A DNA stretch of 8,818 nucleotides. It comes from Thermodesulfobacteriota bacterium. Its GTDB lineage: Bacteria > Desulfobacterota > Desulfocorpusculales > Desulfocorpusculum. This document shows, piece after piece, positions 1 to 5,200 of the stretch (positions are counted from its first letter, which is position 1; each line of letters starts with the position of its first letter). The notes under the pieces were generated by a model. It had not been told where the DNA came from. It ran no database searches and saw only the letters and a list, made by a program, of their open reading frames with translations. The translations under genes and the position numbers were made by a program. The stretch is from positions 1 through 8,818 of the forward strand of contig JAPWUY010000048.1 of assembly GCA_028275295.1 (NCBI GenBank), in the 5' to 3' direction.

Positions 1-74
1 GGCATCACGCCAACCCGAACGCGCGTCCTTTTGGCCACCGGCCTTTTCGCCCACCCGCCCGCAATCATGACATG

Positions 75-98
75 CCGCGGTTTGCGTCGGGCTTTTTT
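75..98 (+). terminator. weak terminator-like hairpin with T6 tract
   Basis: CCG-CG (75-79) can pair with CG-CGG (85-90, with T87 bulged) around a 5-nt loop, and is followed by GC and six T residues (93-98). The stem is short, so this is only a candidate end for a gene lying left of the window. No protein-coding gene is recognised in 1-284. A separate perfect 7-bp hairpin (102-108 with 112-118) lies just downstream but has no T tract after it on the + strand. Confidence 0.25.
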
Positions 99-246
99 GC
101 GGACGCGCAGAGCGCGTCGTTCCGAGAAAATCGCCTCTCGCGTCATATCCTGGTTTCCCCCGCTAGGCCATCTCATCTCGGATGTTCCACCCCGGGGGCC
201 CGGGTCATGGATGGCACTGGGTTGGCCCCGAGGCCCGATGGTCTCA

Positions 247-276
247 TTGACAACTCTAAAGAGAGCCCACCATAAT
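247..276 (+). promoter_or_regulatory. sigma-70-type promoter of tRNA-Leu (and probably maoC)
   Basis: A perfect -35 box TTGACA (247-252), an 18-bp spacer and a -10 box CATAAT (271-276, 5 of 6 to TATAAT). The expected start point is about 283-285, at the very first base of the tRNA, so the primary transcript would have almost no 5' leader. The 12 bases 266-277 recur exactly in the promoter at 3446-3474. No terminator with a T tract is seen between the tRNA and maoC, so both may share this promoter. Confidence 0.75.
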
Positions 277-284
277 TGCCATGG

Positions 285-369
285 GCCTGGGTGGCGGAAA
301 AGGCAGACGCAAGGGACTTAAAATCCCTTGAGGCTCGTCCTCGTGCGGGTTCGATTCCCGCCCCAGGCA
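285..369 (+). tRNA. tRNA-Leu (anticodon UAA)
   Basis: A complete class II tRNA can be folded by eye. The acceptor stem is GCCTGGG (285-291) with CCCAGGC (362-368) and discriminator A369. The anticodon stem AGGGA/TCCCT (312-316, 324-328) carries the loop CTTAAAA, with anticodon TAA at 319-321. A long variable arm with a GAGG/CCTC stem (about 330-342) is typical of leucine, serine and tyrosine tRNAs. The T arm GCGGG/CCCGC (345-349, 357-361) has loop TTCGATT. Anticodon UAA reads UUA (and UUG by wobble), so it is leucine. The 3' CCA is not encoded: TCT follows base 369, so CCA must be added by nucleotidyltransferase. Confidence 0.97.
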
Positions 370-428
370 TCTGGGAGCCAAGATCCCATGAAGAGTTTCT
401 CTCTGAAATCCAAGGGGGAGTGAGGATC

Positions 429-1268
429 ATGTATCCTGAGTGGGCGCTCAAGTGGCTCGAGCCAAGGGAAGAAGTCATCAGGTACGGGTGGAAGGATGTG
501 GTGCTCTATGCCTTGGGAATTGGAGCTGGGATCGAGGAGCTCTCCTTCATCTACGAAGGAGCACCAGGTGGGCTGAAGGTTTACCCGAGCTTTGCGGGCC
601 TTCTGGCGGGCTCTATTGTGAGGGACTTCGTCTTGGAGCAGGATCCACCGAGAGTCCTCCACGGCGAGCAACATGTGAGGGTCAAAAAGCCCCTGCCCCC
701 TGAGGCTGAAGTGCGGGTCAAGGGCCGCATAAAGGATGTCTTCGACAAGGGCAAGGCAGCTGTGATCCATTTTCTCGCAGAGGGGAGGGACAGTTCTTCC
801 GGTGAGTCCCTGTTCGAGGTGGAGCATGTGGCCTATTACCTGGGAGCTGGTGGATTCGGTGGAGACCCCGGTCCCAAATCCCCTAAAGTGGAGCCCCCTC
901 AGGGGCTCGAGCCGGATATGACCTTTGTATCTCCCATTCCCGAGGTGCAGGCAGCCCTGTACAGGCTCTGCGGAGATCTCAACCCCCTCCACATAGATCC
1001 AGAGGTGGCGAGGAAAGTGGGGTTTCCCAAACCCATACTTCACGGAATGTGCACTTACGGCTACGTGACCCGCGCCATAGTTCAAGGTCTTTGCGGGGGC
1101 GATGTCTCCAGATTCGAGGAGTTCAGGGCTCGCTTCACAGATGTGGTCTACCCAGGCGACACCCTCACCACAAAGGCTTGGTCCCAAGGGAGCGGCAAGT
1201 ACCTCCTGAGGGTCAGAACCGAAAGGGGGGACGTGATGGGAAATGCCTGGGCAAGGGTGCTCCAGTAG
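429..1268 (+). CDS. MaoC-family (R)-specific enoyl-CoA hydratase, double hotdog
   Basis: A 279-residue acyl-CoA hydratase of the MaoC / hydratase-2 family, predicted to add water to trans-2-enoyl-CoA (or remove it from (R)-3-hydroxyacyl-CoA) in the cytoplasm. The N-terminal non-catalytic hotdog half (about 1-140) has the VLYALGIGAG stretch (25-34) and LHGEQ (77-81) seen in eukaryotic MFE-2 hydratase-2 domains. The C-terminal half carries the hydratase signature GDLNPLHID (182-190), with likely catalytic D183 and H188, followed by GFPKPILHGMCTYG (198-211). The length is normal for a two-hotdog enzyme. The start is the ATG at 429, with GGGGGAG (414-420) 8 nt upstream. Longer in-frame starts run back through the tRNA and are rejected. 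It lies 59 bp after tRNA-Leu with no clear terminator between, and converges with motB. The substrate is unknown: beta-oxidation, PHA precursor supply or a catabolic role are all possible. No other fatty-acid gene is in view. Confidence 0.88.
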   Translation: MYPEWALKWLEPREEVIRYGWKDVVLYALGIGAGIEELSFIYEGAPGGLKVYPSFAGLLAGSIVRDFVLEQDPPRVLHGEQHVRVKKPLPPEAEVRVKGRIKDVFDKGKAAVIHFLAEGRDSSSGESLFEVEHVAYYLGAGGFGGDPGPKSPKVEPPQGLEPDMTFVSPIPEVQAALYRLCGDLNPLHIDPEVARKVGFPKPILHGMCTYGYVTRAIVQGLCGGDVSRFEEFRARFTDVVYPGDTLTTKAWSQGSGKYLLRVRTERGDVMGNAWARVLQ

Positions 1269-1291
1269 AGGAAAATCCTCTCGCCAGGGTC

Positions 1292-1344
1292 GTTCTCCAA
1301 GGCCTATCGTCATGGGGGCTCAAGCCCCCAAGCCATGGGAGAAC
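1292..1344. repeat. long imperfect inverted repeat between convergent genes
   Basis: GTTCTCC (1292-1298) pairs perfectly with GGAGAAC (1338-1344). Inside, CATGG (1311-1315) pairs with CCATG (1333-1337), topped by GGGC/GCCC around a TCAA tetraloop (1316-1327). An alternative apical helix is GGGGGC/GCCCCC. It sits 23 bp after the maoC stop and 130 bp past the motB stop. It may act as a transcript-end hairpin for maoC, but no T tract follows, so a simple intrinsic terminator is not supported. Pieces of it recur near 4983-5024. Confidence 0.5.
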
Positions 1345-1358
1345 TCGCGGATCTAGAG

Positions 1359-1373
1359 GCTCGAGCTTCGAGC
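1359..1373. repeat. short perfect hairpin, GCTCGA/TCGAGC
   Basis: GCTCGA (1359-1364) and TCGAGC (1368-1373) form a perfect 6-bp stem around loop GCT. A near copy with one extra G in the loop lies at 5010-5024. The rest of 1269-1474 shows no credible gene on either strand. Confidence 0.4.
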
Positions 1374-1434
1374 GCCAAGAAGAGAGAGCGGGTGAGTGGC
1401 TTTGGGGTGGCCCCCTCTGTCCCCGCATGTCAGT

Positions 1435-1462
1435 AAAATGGCCAGTCCAATTCACTGGTCAT
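1435..1462 (-). terminator. intrinsic terminator of motAB
   Basis: Read on the minus strand, a 9-bp stem with one G:U-type position (1454-1462 pairing with 1438-1446) closes a 7-nt loop and is followed by a T run (plus-strand AAAA, 1435-1438). It begins 13 bp past the motB stop codon, the expected place for an intrinsic terminator of the motAB transcript. Confidence 0.7.
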
Positions 1463-1474
1463 CGATCAGGTGGG

Positions 1475-2317
1475 CTAGCTCGAGCCTTGCGAGGCCGAAT
1501 GAGCGCTCTGGGGAGTCATGCTCTGGGGCTGGGGGCCGTTTTGGGTGTAGACCAGGATGCTTATCCTCCTGTTCCTGGGATCGTAAGGGTTTTCCTTGAT
1601 CAAGGGGTCTGTTGCGGCAAAACCCGCAACCCTGACGAGCCTCTCTTGAGCCAGTCCATTAGCCTCCATCTCCCTTCGGGCCGAAGAGGCTCGGTCTGTG
1701 GAGAGCTCCCAATTGGTGTACCTGTTCCCTGCATAGGGCAGAGCATCGGTGTGGCCCTCTATGGCTATGGGGTTTTCCGTGTCTCGGATGTTTTCGGTTA
1801 TGACCTTTATTATCCTCCTGGCGGTGGGGGTCAGTTCAGCGCTTCCCAGGGCAAACATGGGGCTTCCATCCTTGTCCATCATCTGTATCCTGACCCCACC
1901 CTCGAAGGTCTCCACCAAGACCTGATCCTTCACGTCGGCCAATTTCGTCTCTATCTCCCTTCTCAGTTTTTCCTTGAAGTCTTGGGGACTCACCATCCCC
2001 TGTCCCCTCCTCATTATCCCGCCCTTGGTCCTTTCCGAAGGATTGTTGGACCTCTCCTGCATTATGTCCGTGAGGTCCATCTTGGCCGTTGCATCCAAAA
2101 GAGAAGCACCGCTCTTCTCGAAGATGGAGAATTTCTTGAAGTAGTTGGAGACCCTGGCCCTCTTTTCCGGCTCCACCATGGTGATCAGCCAGAGAAGAAG
2201 GAAAAACGCCATCATGGCAGTGACAAAATCAGCGTACGCGACCTTCCACTGACCTCCATGGGCACGGTGATGCCCCTTCTTGTTGACCTTCTTTATGATC
2301 AGGTTTTTTGCTTCCAT
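1475..2317 (-). CDS. motB: flagellar motor stator protein MotB
   Basis: A 280-residue stator subunit that forms the proton- (or sodium-) conducting channel with MotA and anchors it to peptidoglycan. A basic cytoplasmic N terminus leads into HGGQWKVAYADF (20-31) and one membrane helix (about 26-48). D30 is the channel aspartate, equivalent to D32 of E. coli MotB. A linker/plug region follows, then an OmpA-like peptidoglycan-binding domain (about 145-260) with EGHTD (187-191), NWELSTDRA (202-210) and NRR (249-251). A short Ser/Gln-rich tail ends the protein. The ATG start overlaps the 3' end of motA by 19 nt, and only a distant GAGG is seen upstream, so translational coupling to motA is likely. 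The ion cannot be decided from the sequence alone. Confidence 0.95.
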   Translation of the reverse strand: MEAKNLIIKKVNKKGHHRAHGGQWKVAYADFVTAMMAFFLLLWLITMVEPEKRARVSNYFKKFSIFEKSGASLLDATAKMDLTDIMQERSNNPSERTKGGIMRRGQGMVSPQDFKEKLRREIETKLADVKDQVLVETFEGGVRIQMMDKDGSPMFALGSAELTPTARRIIKVITENIRDTENPIAIEGHTDALPYAGNRYTNWELSTDRASSARREMEANGLAQERLVRVAGFAATDPLIKENPYDPRNRRISILVYTQNGPQPQSMTPQSAHSASQGSS

Positions 2318-3162
2318 TTCTTTATGGCGTCCTCTAGCTCGAGGAAGGTTGGTCTTTCGCCATTGGGTATGGCCCTCCTTCCCGACTCCACGGCTATTCT
2401 CGGTGCCGCATCTCCGACGAAGGCCACCAAGGCTGTCTTTATGACCTGGAGTACTACCTCTCGGTCCTTGGCTATGTGCTCGAGACGAGTGGCCAAAGGC
2501 CCAACAAATCCGTAACAGGAAAGAACACCCAGAAATGTTCCCACGAGGGCTGCTCCGATACTGTGGCCCAGGACTTCAGGGGGCTCGCTTATCTTCCCCA
2601 TTGTCAGCACGACTCCCAGAACTGCTGCCACTATGCCCAGGCCAGGTAGGGCATCCGCGACCTTGGCTACAGCAGTGGATGGGAGAAGGGCTTCGTGCTG
2701 CTGGGCCTCGATATCTATGTCCAGCAAGGCCTCCAATTCGTGGGGGGGCATATTGGTGGAGACTATGACTCGGAAGTTGTCGCAGATGAAATTGAGCACT
2801 GCCTTGTCGGCCAATATTCCAGGGAATCGGCTGAAGACCTCGCTCTTTTCCGGATTCTCCACATCTCCCTCTATGGAGAGAAGCCCCTGTTTCCTCACCT
2901 TGGTGAAAAGCTGGTAGAGGAGAAGAAGGAGCTCCAGGTACGTCTCTCGGCTTGTGGCCTTGGCGGAAAAGATCTTGGCCAGGTTTCCCATGATGAGGCC
3001 GAGCATCTTCCCGTGGGAGGAGATGATGAGGGAGCCCAGGGCTGAGCCGAATATGATCAGGACTTCAGCGGGCTGGATGAGGACACTCAAGTTTCCCTTT
3101 TCAACGAGAAAACCACCGATGACGGCGACAAGGACAACCACTATGCCTATTGCGGCGAACAT
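2299..3162 (-). CDS. motA: flagellar motor stator protein MotA
   Basis: A 287-residue four-helix stator subunit that couples ion flow to torque on the rotor protein FliG. Key positions coincide in number with E. coli MotA: R90 and E98 in the cytoplasmic loop (FliG contact), P173 (ALPGLG) and P222 (GP) at the channel helices. TM1 begins at the N terminus (about 2-20), TM2 is about 32-50, and TM3 and TM4 lie about 172-192 and 198-222. The start at 3162 gives the usual MotA opening (MFAAIGIVVV). A GTG at 3264 in the same frame would add 34 hydrophilic residues and lies upstream of the proximal sigma-28 promoter, so it is rejected. GAGGAG directly abuts the ATG, an unusually short Shine-Dalgarno spacing. 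The gene is co-transcribed with motB and divergent from the sigma-54 activator at 3504. Confidence 0.95.
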   Translation of the reverse strand: MFAAIGIVVVLVAVIGGFLVEKGNLSVLIQPAEVLIIFGSALGSLIISSHGKMLGLIMGNLAKIFSAKATSRETYLELLLLLYQLFTKVRKQGLLSIEGDVENPEKSEVFSRFPGILADKAVLNFICDNFRVIVSTNMPPHELEALLDIDIEAQQHEALLPSTAVAKVADALPGLGIVAAVLGVVLTMGKISEPPEVLGHSIGAALVGTFLGVLSCYGFVGPLATRLEHIAKDREVVLQVIKTALVAFVGDAAPRIAVESGRRAIPNGERPTFLELEDAIKKWKQKT

Positions 3163-3205
3163 CTCCTCAACTGCCCCCAGGAGCCTCTCTCTTCCTCTGA
3201 TCTCT

Positions 3206-3233
3206 ATATCGGCAAAAAACCATTCCTCCTTTA
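3206..3233 (-). promoter_or_regulatory. sigma-28 (FliA)-like promoter P1 of motAB
   Basis: On the minus strand, TAAA (3233-3230), 16 bp, then GCCGATAT (3213-3206). The FliA consensus is TAAA-N15-GCCGATAA, so this matches in all but one -10 base, with the spacer one longer. The predicted start point is near 3199, leaving a leader of about 37 nt before motA. Late flagellar genes including motAB are classical sigma-28 targets. Confidence 0.72.
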
Positions 3234-3282
3234 GCCCCGCCCACAAAGGGGGCCAAGGAGGCACCGACCCTCTATTTCATGT

Positions 3283-3309
3283 ATATCGGCAGTTTTTCTC
3301 ATTTCTTGA
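3283..3309 (-). promoter_or_regulatory. second sigma-28-like promoter P2 of motAB
   Basis: On the minus strand, TCAA (3309-3306), exactly 15 bp, then GCCGATAT (3290-3283). It shares GCCGATATA with P1, 77 bp away. The -35 has one mismatch to TAAA but the spacing is canonical. The predicted start point is near 3276, giving a leader of about 110 nt. The rest of the 3163-3503 intergenic stretch holds P1 and the divergent sigma-70-type promoter; no convincing gene is seen in it. Confidence 0.55.
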
Positions 3310-3445
3310 GTACCCTTACCCAACCCCAAAGCCCGTCCACCACTTGAGCTCCCAAAGGAACCCCCGGAGCAATCCTCGTGAGCCCCCTCTCCGCCACCTC
3401 CTGGGGATCTCGTGACTTTTCCCTTCCCATGGCAGTGTCACAGGG

Positions 3446-3474
3446 TTGACAAGGCCTTCTCTCCCCACCATAAT
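3446..3474 (+). promoter_or_regulatory. sigma-70-type promoter of the sigma-54 activator gene
   Basis: A perfect TTGACA (3446-3451), a 17-bp spacer and CATAAT (3469-3474). The expected start point is about 3481, giving a leader of about 23 nt before the ATG at 3504. Both boxes extend into exact matches with the tRNA-Leu promoter: TTGACAA, and the 12-mer 3464-3475 containing the -10. This indicates housekeeping expression of the regulator. Confidence 0.75.
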
Positions 3475-3503
3475 TCCCAACGATATCGAGGAGACGCCGC
3501 TAA

Positions 3504-4916
3504 ATGGCTTTCAAGGCCACGGTTCTTCTTGCCGAGGACGATCGCTCCACTCGTTCGAGCCTGTCCCAATTCCTCAAGGGATTGGGTTACGAGGTGGTAG
3601 AGGCCTCCACAGGCCACGAGGCGATGGAGCACCTTTCAGCGAGGCCCTTCGACATAGTTGTGACGGACCTCATGCTCCCTGGGGTAGGGGGTCTCGAGAT
3701 TCTCAGGGCCCTCCAGACGGACGCCCCAGGGACCGTTGGAATAGTGATAACAGGATTCGGGACGGTCCAGAACGCCATAGAGGCTATGCGGCTAGGTGTC
3801 TTCGAGTACCTCCTCAAACCCATAAATTTCGACGAGCTCCAAATAGTCCTGGAGCGGGCCCTCGAGTTCCAGAGGCTGCGCAAGGAAAACAGGCAATTCA
3901 AGAGGGAGGTCCAGAGGCAATTCGGGCTTCAAAACCTCATAGGCCACAGCGATGCCATGAGGCGAATTCTCGATCTCATAGAGAAGGTGGCTGACAGCGA
4001 TAGCACAGTTCTCATTTACGGAGAGAGTGGCACGGGCAAAGAGCTCGTGGCCAGGGCCATCCACTACAGAAGCGACAGGATGGACAAACCCCTCGTGCCC
4101 ATAAATTGCGCAGCCATTCCCTCGGATCTTCTGGAAAGCGAGCTTTTCGGCTACGAGAAGGGAGCATTCACAGGAGCTCACAGGACCAAGATAGGCAGGT
4201 TCGAGTATGCCAATGGAGGGACTCTCTTTCTCGACGAGATAGGGGAAATGAGTCCACAGCTTCAAGTGAAGCTCCTCAGGGTCCTACAGGAAAAGAGCTT
4301 CGAGCGTTTGGGGGGGGTAAGGCCCATCCAGGTGGATGTGAGGATAATAGCGGCCACGAACAGGGATCTCGAAAAGGCCATAGAGGAAGGGAAATTTCGC
4401 GAGGATCTTTATTACAGGCTGAGCGTCATCCCCATCCACATACCTCCCTTGAGGGAGAGGAAGGAGGATATCCCGCTCCTTGTGGAGCACTTCCTGGAGA
4501 AATTCAACACTGAAAAAGGAAGATCCGTAAGCGGTGTCTCGCCCAAGGCCATGGAAAAGCTCACGGAATATTCCTGGCCAGGAAATGTCCGGGAACTGGA
4601 AAACCTCATAGAAAGGCTCGTTGTGTTGAAAAGGACCGGGACCATAGAGGTCGAGGACCTACCGGAAAAGATAAGATTCGGCCCCGCAAGGGACCCCCTC
4701 GGGGCAATAGTGCTGCCGGAAGAAGGGATAAGACTCGAGGAGACAATCCACAGACTGGAAAGGGAGCTGATACTCCAGGCCCTGAGAAGGACAAGGGGCG
4801 TGAAGAAAGAGGCAGCAGAGCTTCTCGGAATGAAAAGGACGACCCTCATCCAGAAGATGAAGAGGAACAAGATCGAGTTCCAAGAAGGCGGCAAAAAAGC
4901 CGAGTCCAGTTTGTGA
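3504..4916 (+). CDS. sigma-54-dependent response regulator (REC-AAA+-Fis), FlrA/FleQ-like
   Basis: A 470-residue bacterial enhancer-binding protein that remodels RNA polymerase-sigma-54 to open promoters. The receiver domain (about 5-120) has the acidic pocket E11-D12-D13, phosphoacceptor D55, T83 and K105, so it looks phosphorylatable. The AAA+ domain (about 143-385) has Walker A GESGTGKE (173-180), the sigma-54 contact loop GAFTGA (220-225) and Walker B LFLDE (241-245). The C-terminal Fis-type helix-turn-helix (about 420-457) contains LLGMKRTTLIQKMKR (440-454), which recalls the RTTL-EK-R pattern of FleQ/FlrA flagellar master regulators more than FlrC/FleR. GAGGAG (3488-3493) lies 10 nt before the ATG. 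No kinase gene is adjacent in the same transcript. It is divergent from motAB and upstream of a sigma-54 promoter at 5149. Family assignment is sure; the flagellar master-regulator role is inferred. Confidence 0.9.
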   Translation: MAFKATVLLAEDDRSTRSSLSQFLKGLGYEVVEASTGHEAMEHLSARPFDIVVTDLMLPGVGGLEILRALQTDAPGTVGIVITGFGTVQNAIEAMRLGVFEYLLKPINFDELQIVLERALEFQRLRKENRQFKREVQRQFGLQNLIGHSDAMRRILDLIEKVADSDSTVLIYGESGTGKELVARAIHYRSDRMDKPLVPINCAAIPSDLLESELFGYEKGAFTGAHRTKIGRFEYANGGTLFLDEIGEMSPQLQVKLLRVLQEKSFERLGGVRPIQVDVRIIAATNRDLEKAIEEGKFREDLYYRLSVIPIHIPPLRERKEDIPLLVEHFLEKFNTEKGRSVSGVSPKAMEKLTEYSWPGNVRELENLIERLVVLKRTGTIEVEDLPEKIRFGPARDPLGAIVLPEEGIRLEETIHRLERELILQALRRTRGVKKEAAELLGMKRTTLIQKMKRNKIEFQEGGKKAESSL

Positions 4917-4929
4917 CGCTCGGCGTCAC
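4913..4929. repeat. 17-bp perfect inverted repeat spanning a stop codon
   Basis: GTGACGC (4913-4919) and GCGTCAC (4923-4929) around TCG form a perfect 7-bp-arm palindrome that includes the stop codon of the preceding regulator. As RNA it would be a tight hairpin, but no T tract follows, so it is not a standard intrinsic terminator. It lies about 250 bp upstream of the predicted sigma-54 start point, so an operator or enhancer role is also possible. Confidence 0.5.
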
Positions 4930-5008
4930 CCGCACTCCAGCTCAATCCTCGAAAGACCCGGTAGAACCCCCGCCCGACTCTGGCCCCCAAGCCCGGACCA
5001 TTCTCCAA

Positions 5009-5043
5009 GGCTCGAGGCTTCGAGGGCTCGAGCTCCAGAGCCC
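5009..5043. repeat. CTCGAG-rich repeat cluster upstream of the sigma-54 promoter
   Basis: GGCTCGAG occurs at 5009-5016 and again at 5025-5032, a 16-bp direct repeat. CTCGA/TCGAG (5011-5015, 5020-5024) forms a small hairpin, and GGGCTC/GAGCCC (5024-5029, 5038-5043) another. The cluster sits about 130-165 bp before the predicted sigma-54 start point, a normal distance for an enhancer-binding-protein site, but also near the end of the preceding gene. CTCGAG is common in the coding DNA here (Leu-Glu codons), which lowers its weight. No gene is seen in 4917-5148. Confidence 0.35.
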
Positions 5044-5148
5044 CAGAGCAAGGAACTCAATTCCCACCCAAGATCTCGCGGCTTCCCCAAGACTTCTTTT
5101 CCAGTGAATCTCGGTCCCTTCCTCCCACGAATATCCCCGAGGCGAGCA

Positions 5149-5164
5149 TGGCATGAAGATTGCT
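5149..5164 (+). promoter_or_regulatory. sigma-54 (RpoN) promoter, -24/-12 type
   Basis: TGGCATGAAGATTGCT matches the sigma-54 consensus TGGCACG-N4-TTGCW at all but one position. The invariant GG (5150-5151) and GC (5162-5163) are separated by exactly 10 bp. The predicted start point is about 5175, so the transcript excludes an ATG at 5153 that lies inside the promoter. It precedes the TPR-kinase-regulator operon and follows a gene for a sigma-54 activator. Confidence 0.82.
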
Positions 5165-5191
5165 CTAGGATGGGGTCGAGTCCTCGGGTTT

Positions 5192-5200
5192 GGAGGGAGG
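5192..5200 (+). promoter_or_regulatory. Shine-Dalgarno sequence fixing the TPR gene start
   Basis: GGAGGGAGG directly precedes the ATG at 5201; its first GGAGG (5192-5196) has 4-nt spacing. Together with the sigma-54 promoter this supports 5201 over the upstream ATG at 5153. Confidence 0.6.

Noticed and set aside
33..47. GGCC-ACC-GGCC hairpin followed by TTTT as a terminator
   Set aside because: Only a 4-bp stem with a 3-nt loop; too weak to call.
102..118. Perfect 7-bp hairpin GACGCGC/GCGCGTC as a terminator
   Set aside because: There is no T tract downstream on either strand; on the minus strand it is followed by an A run. No gene ends nearby.
276..428. In-frame N-terminal extension of the MaoC hydratase through the tRNA-Leu gene, from a TTG at 276
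   Set aside because: The extension would be translated tRNA sequence, lacks similarity to hydratase N termini, and the ATG at 429 has a well-spaced Shine-Dalgarno.
318..1313. 331-codon open frame on the minus strand opposite maoC
   Set aside because: It is fully antisense to a recognised enzyme and tRNA, with no domain and no promoter or ribosome site to support it.
1049..2515. 488-codon open frame on the plus strand, mostly antisense to motB and overlapping the maoC end
   Set aside because: Composition is odd and resembles no family; it lies opposite the unmistakable motB and motA and over part of maoC. It is a by-product of biased codon use.
3163..3264. GTG start of motA at 3264 giving 34 extra residues
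   Set aside because: The extension is not MotA-like, contains the proximal sigma-28 promoter, and moves TM1 away from the N terminus, where the family has it.
5153..5200. ATG at 5153 as start of the TPR protein
   Set aside because: It lies inside the sigma-54 promoter upstream of the expected transcript start and would hide the signal peptide.
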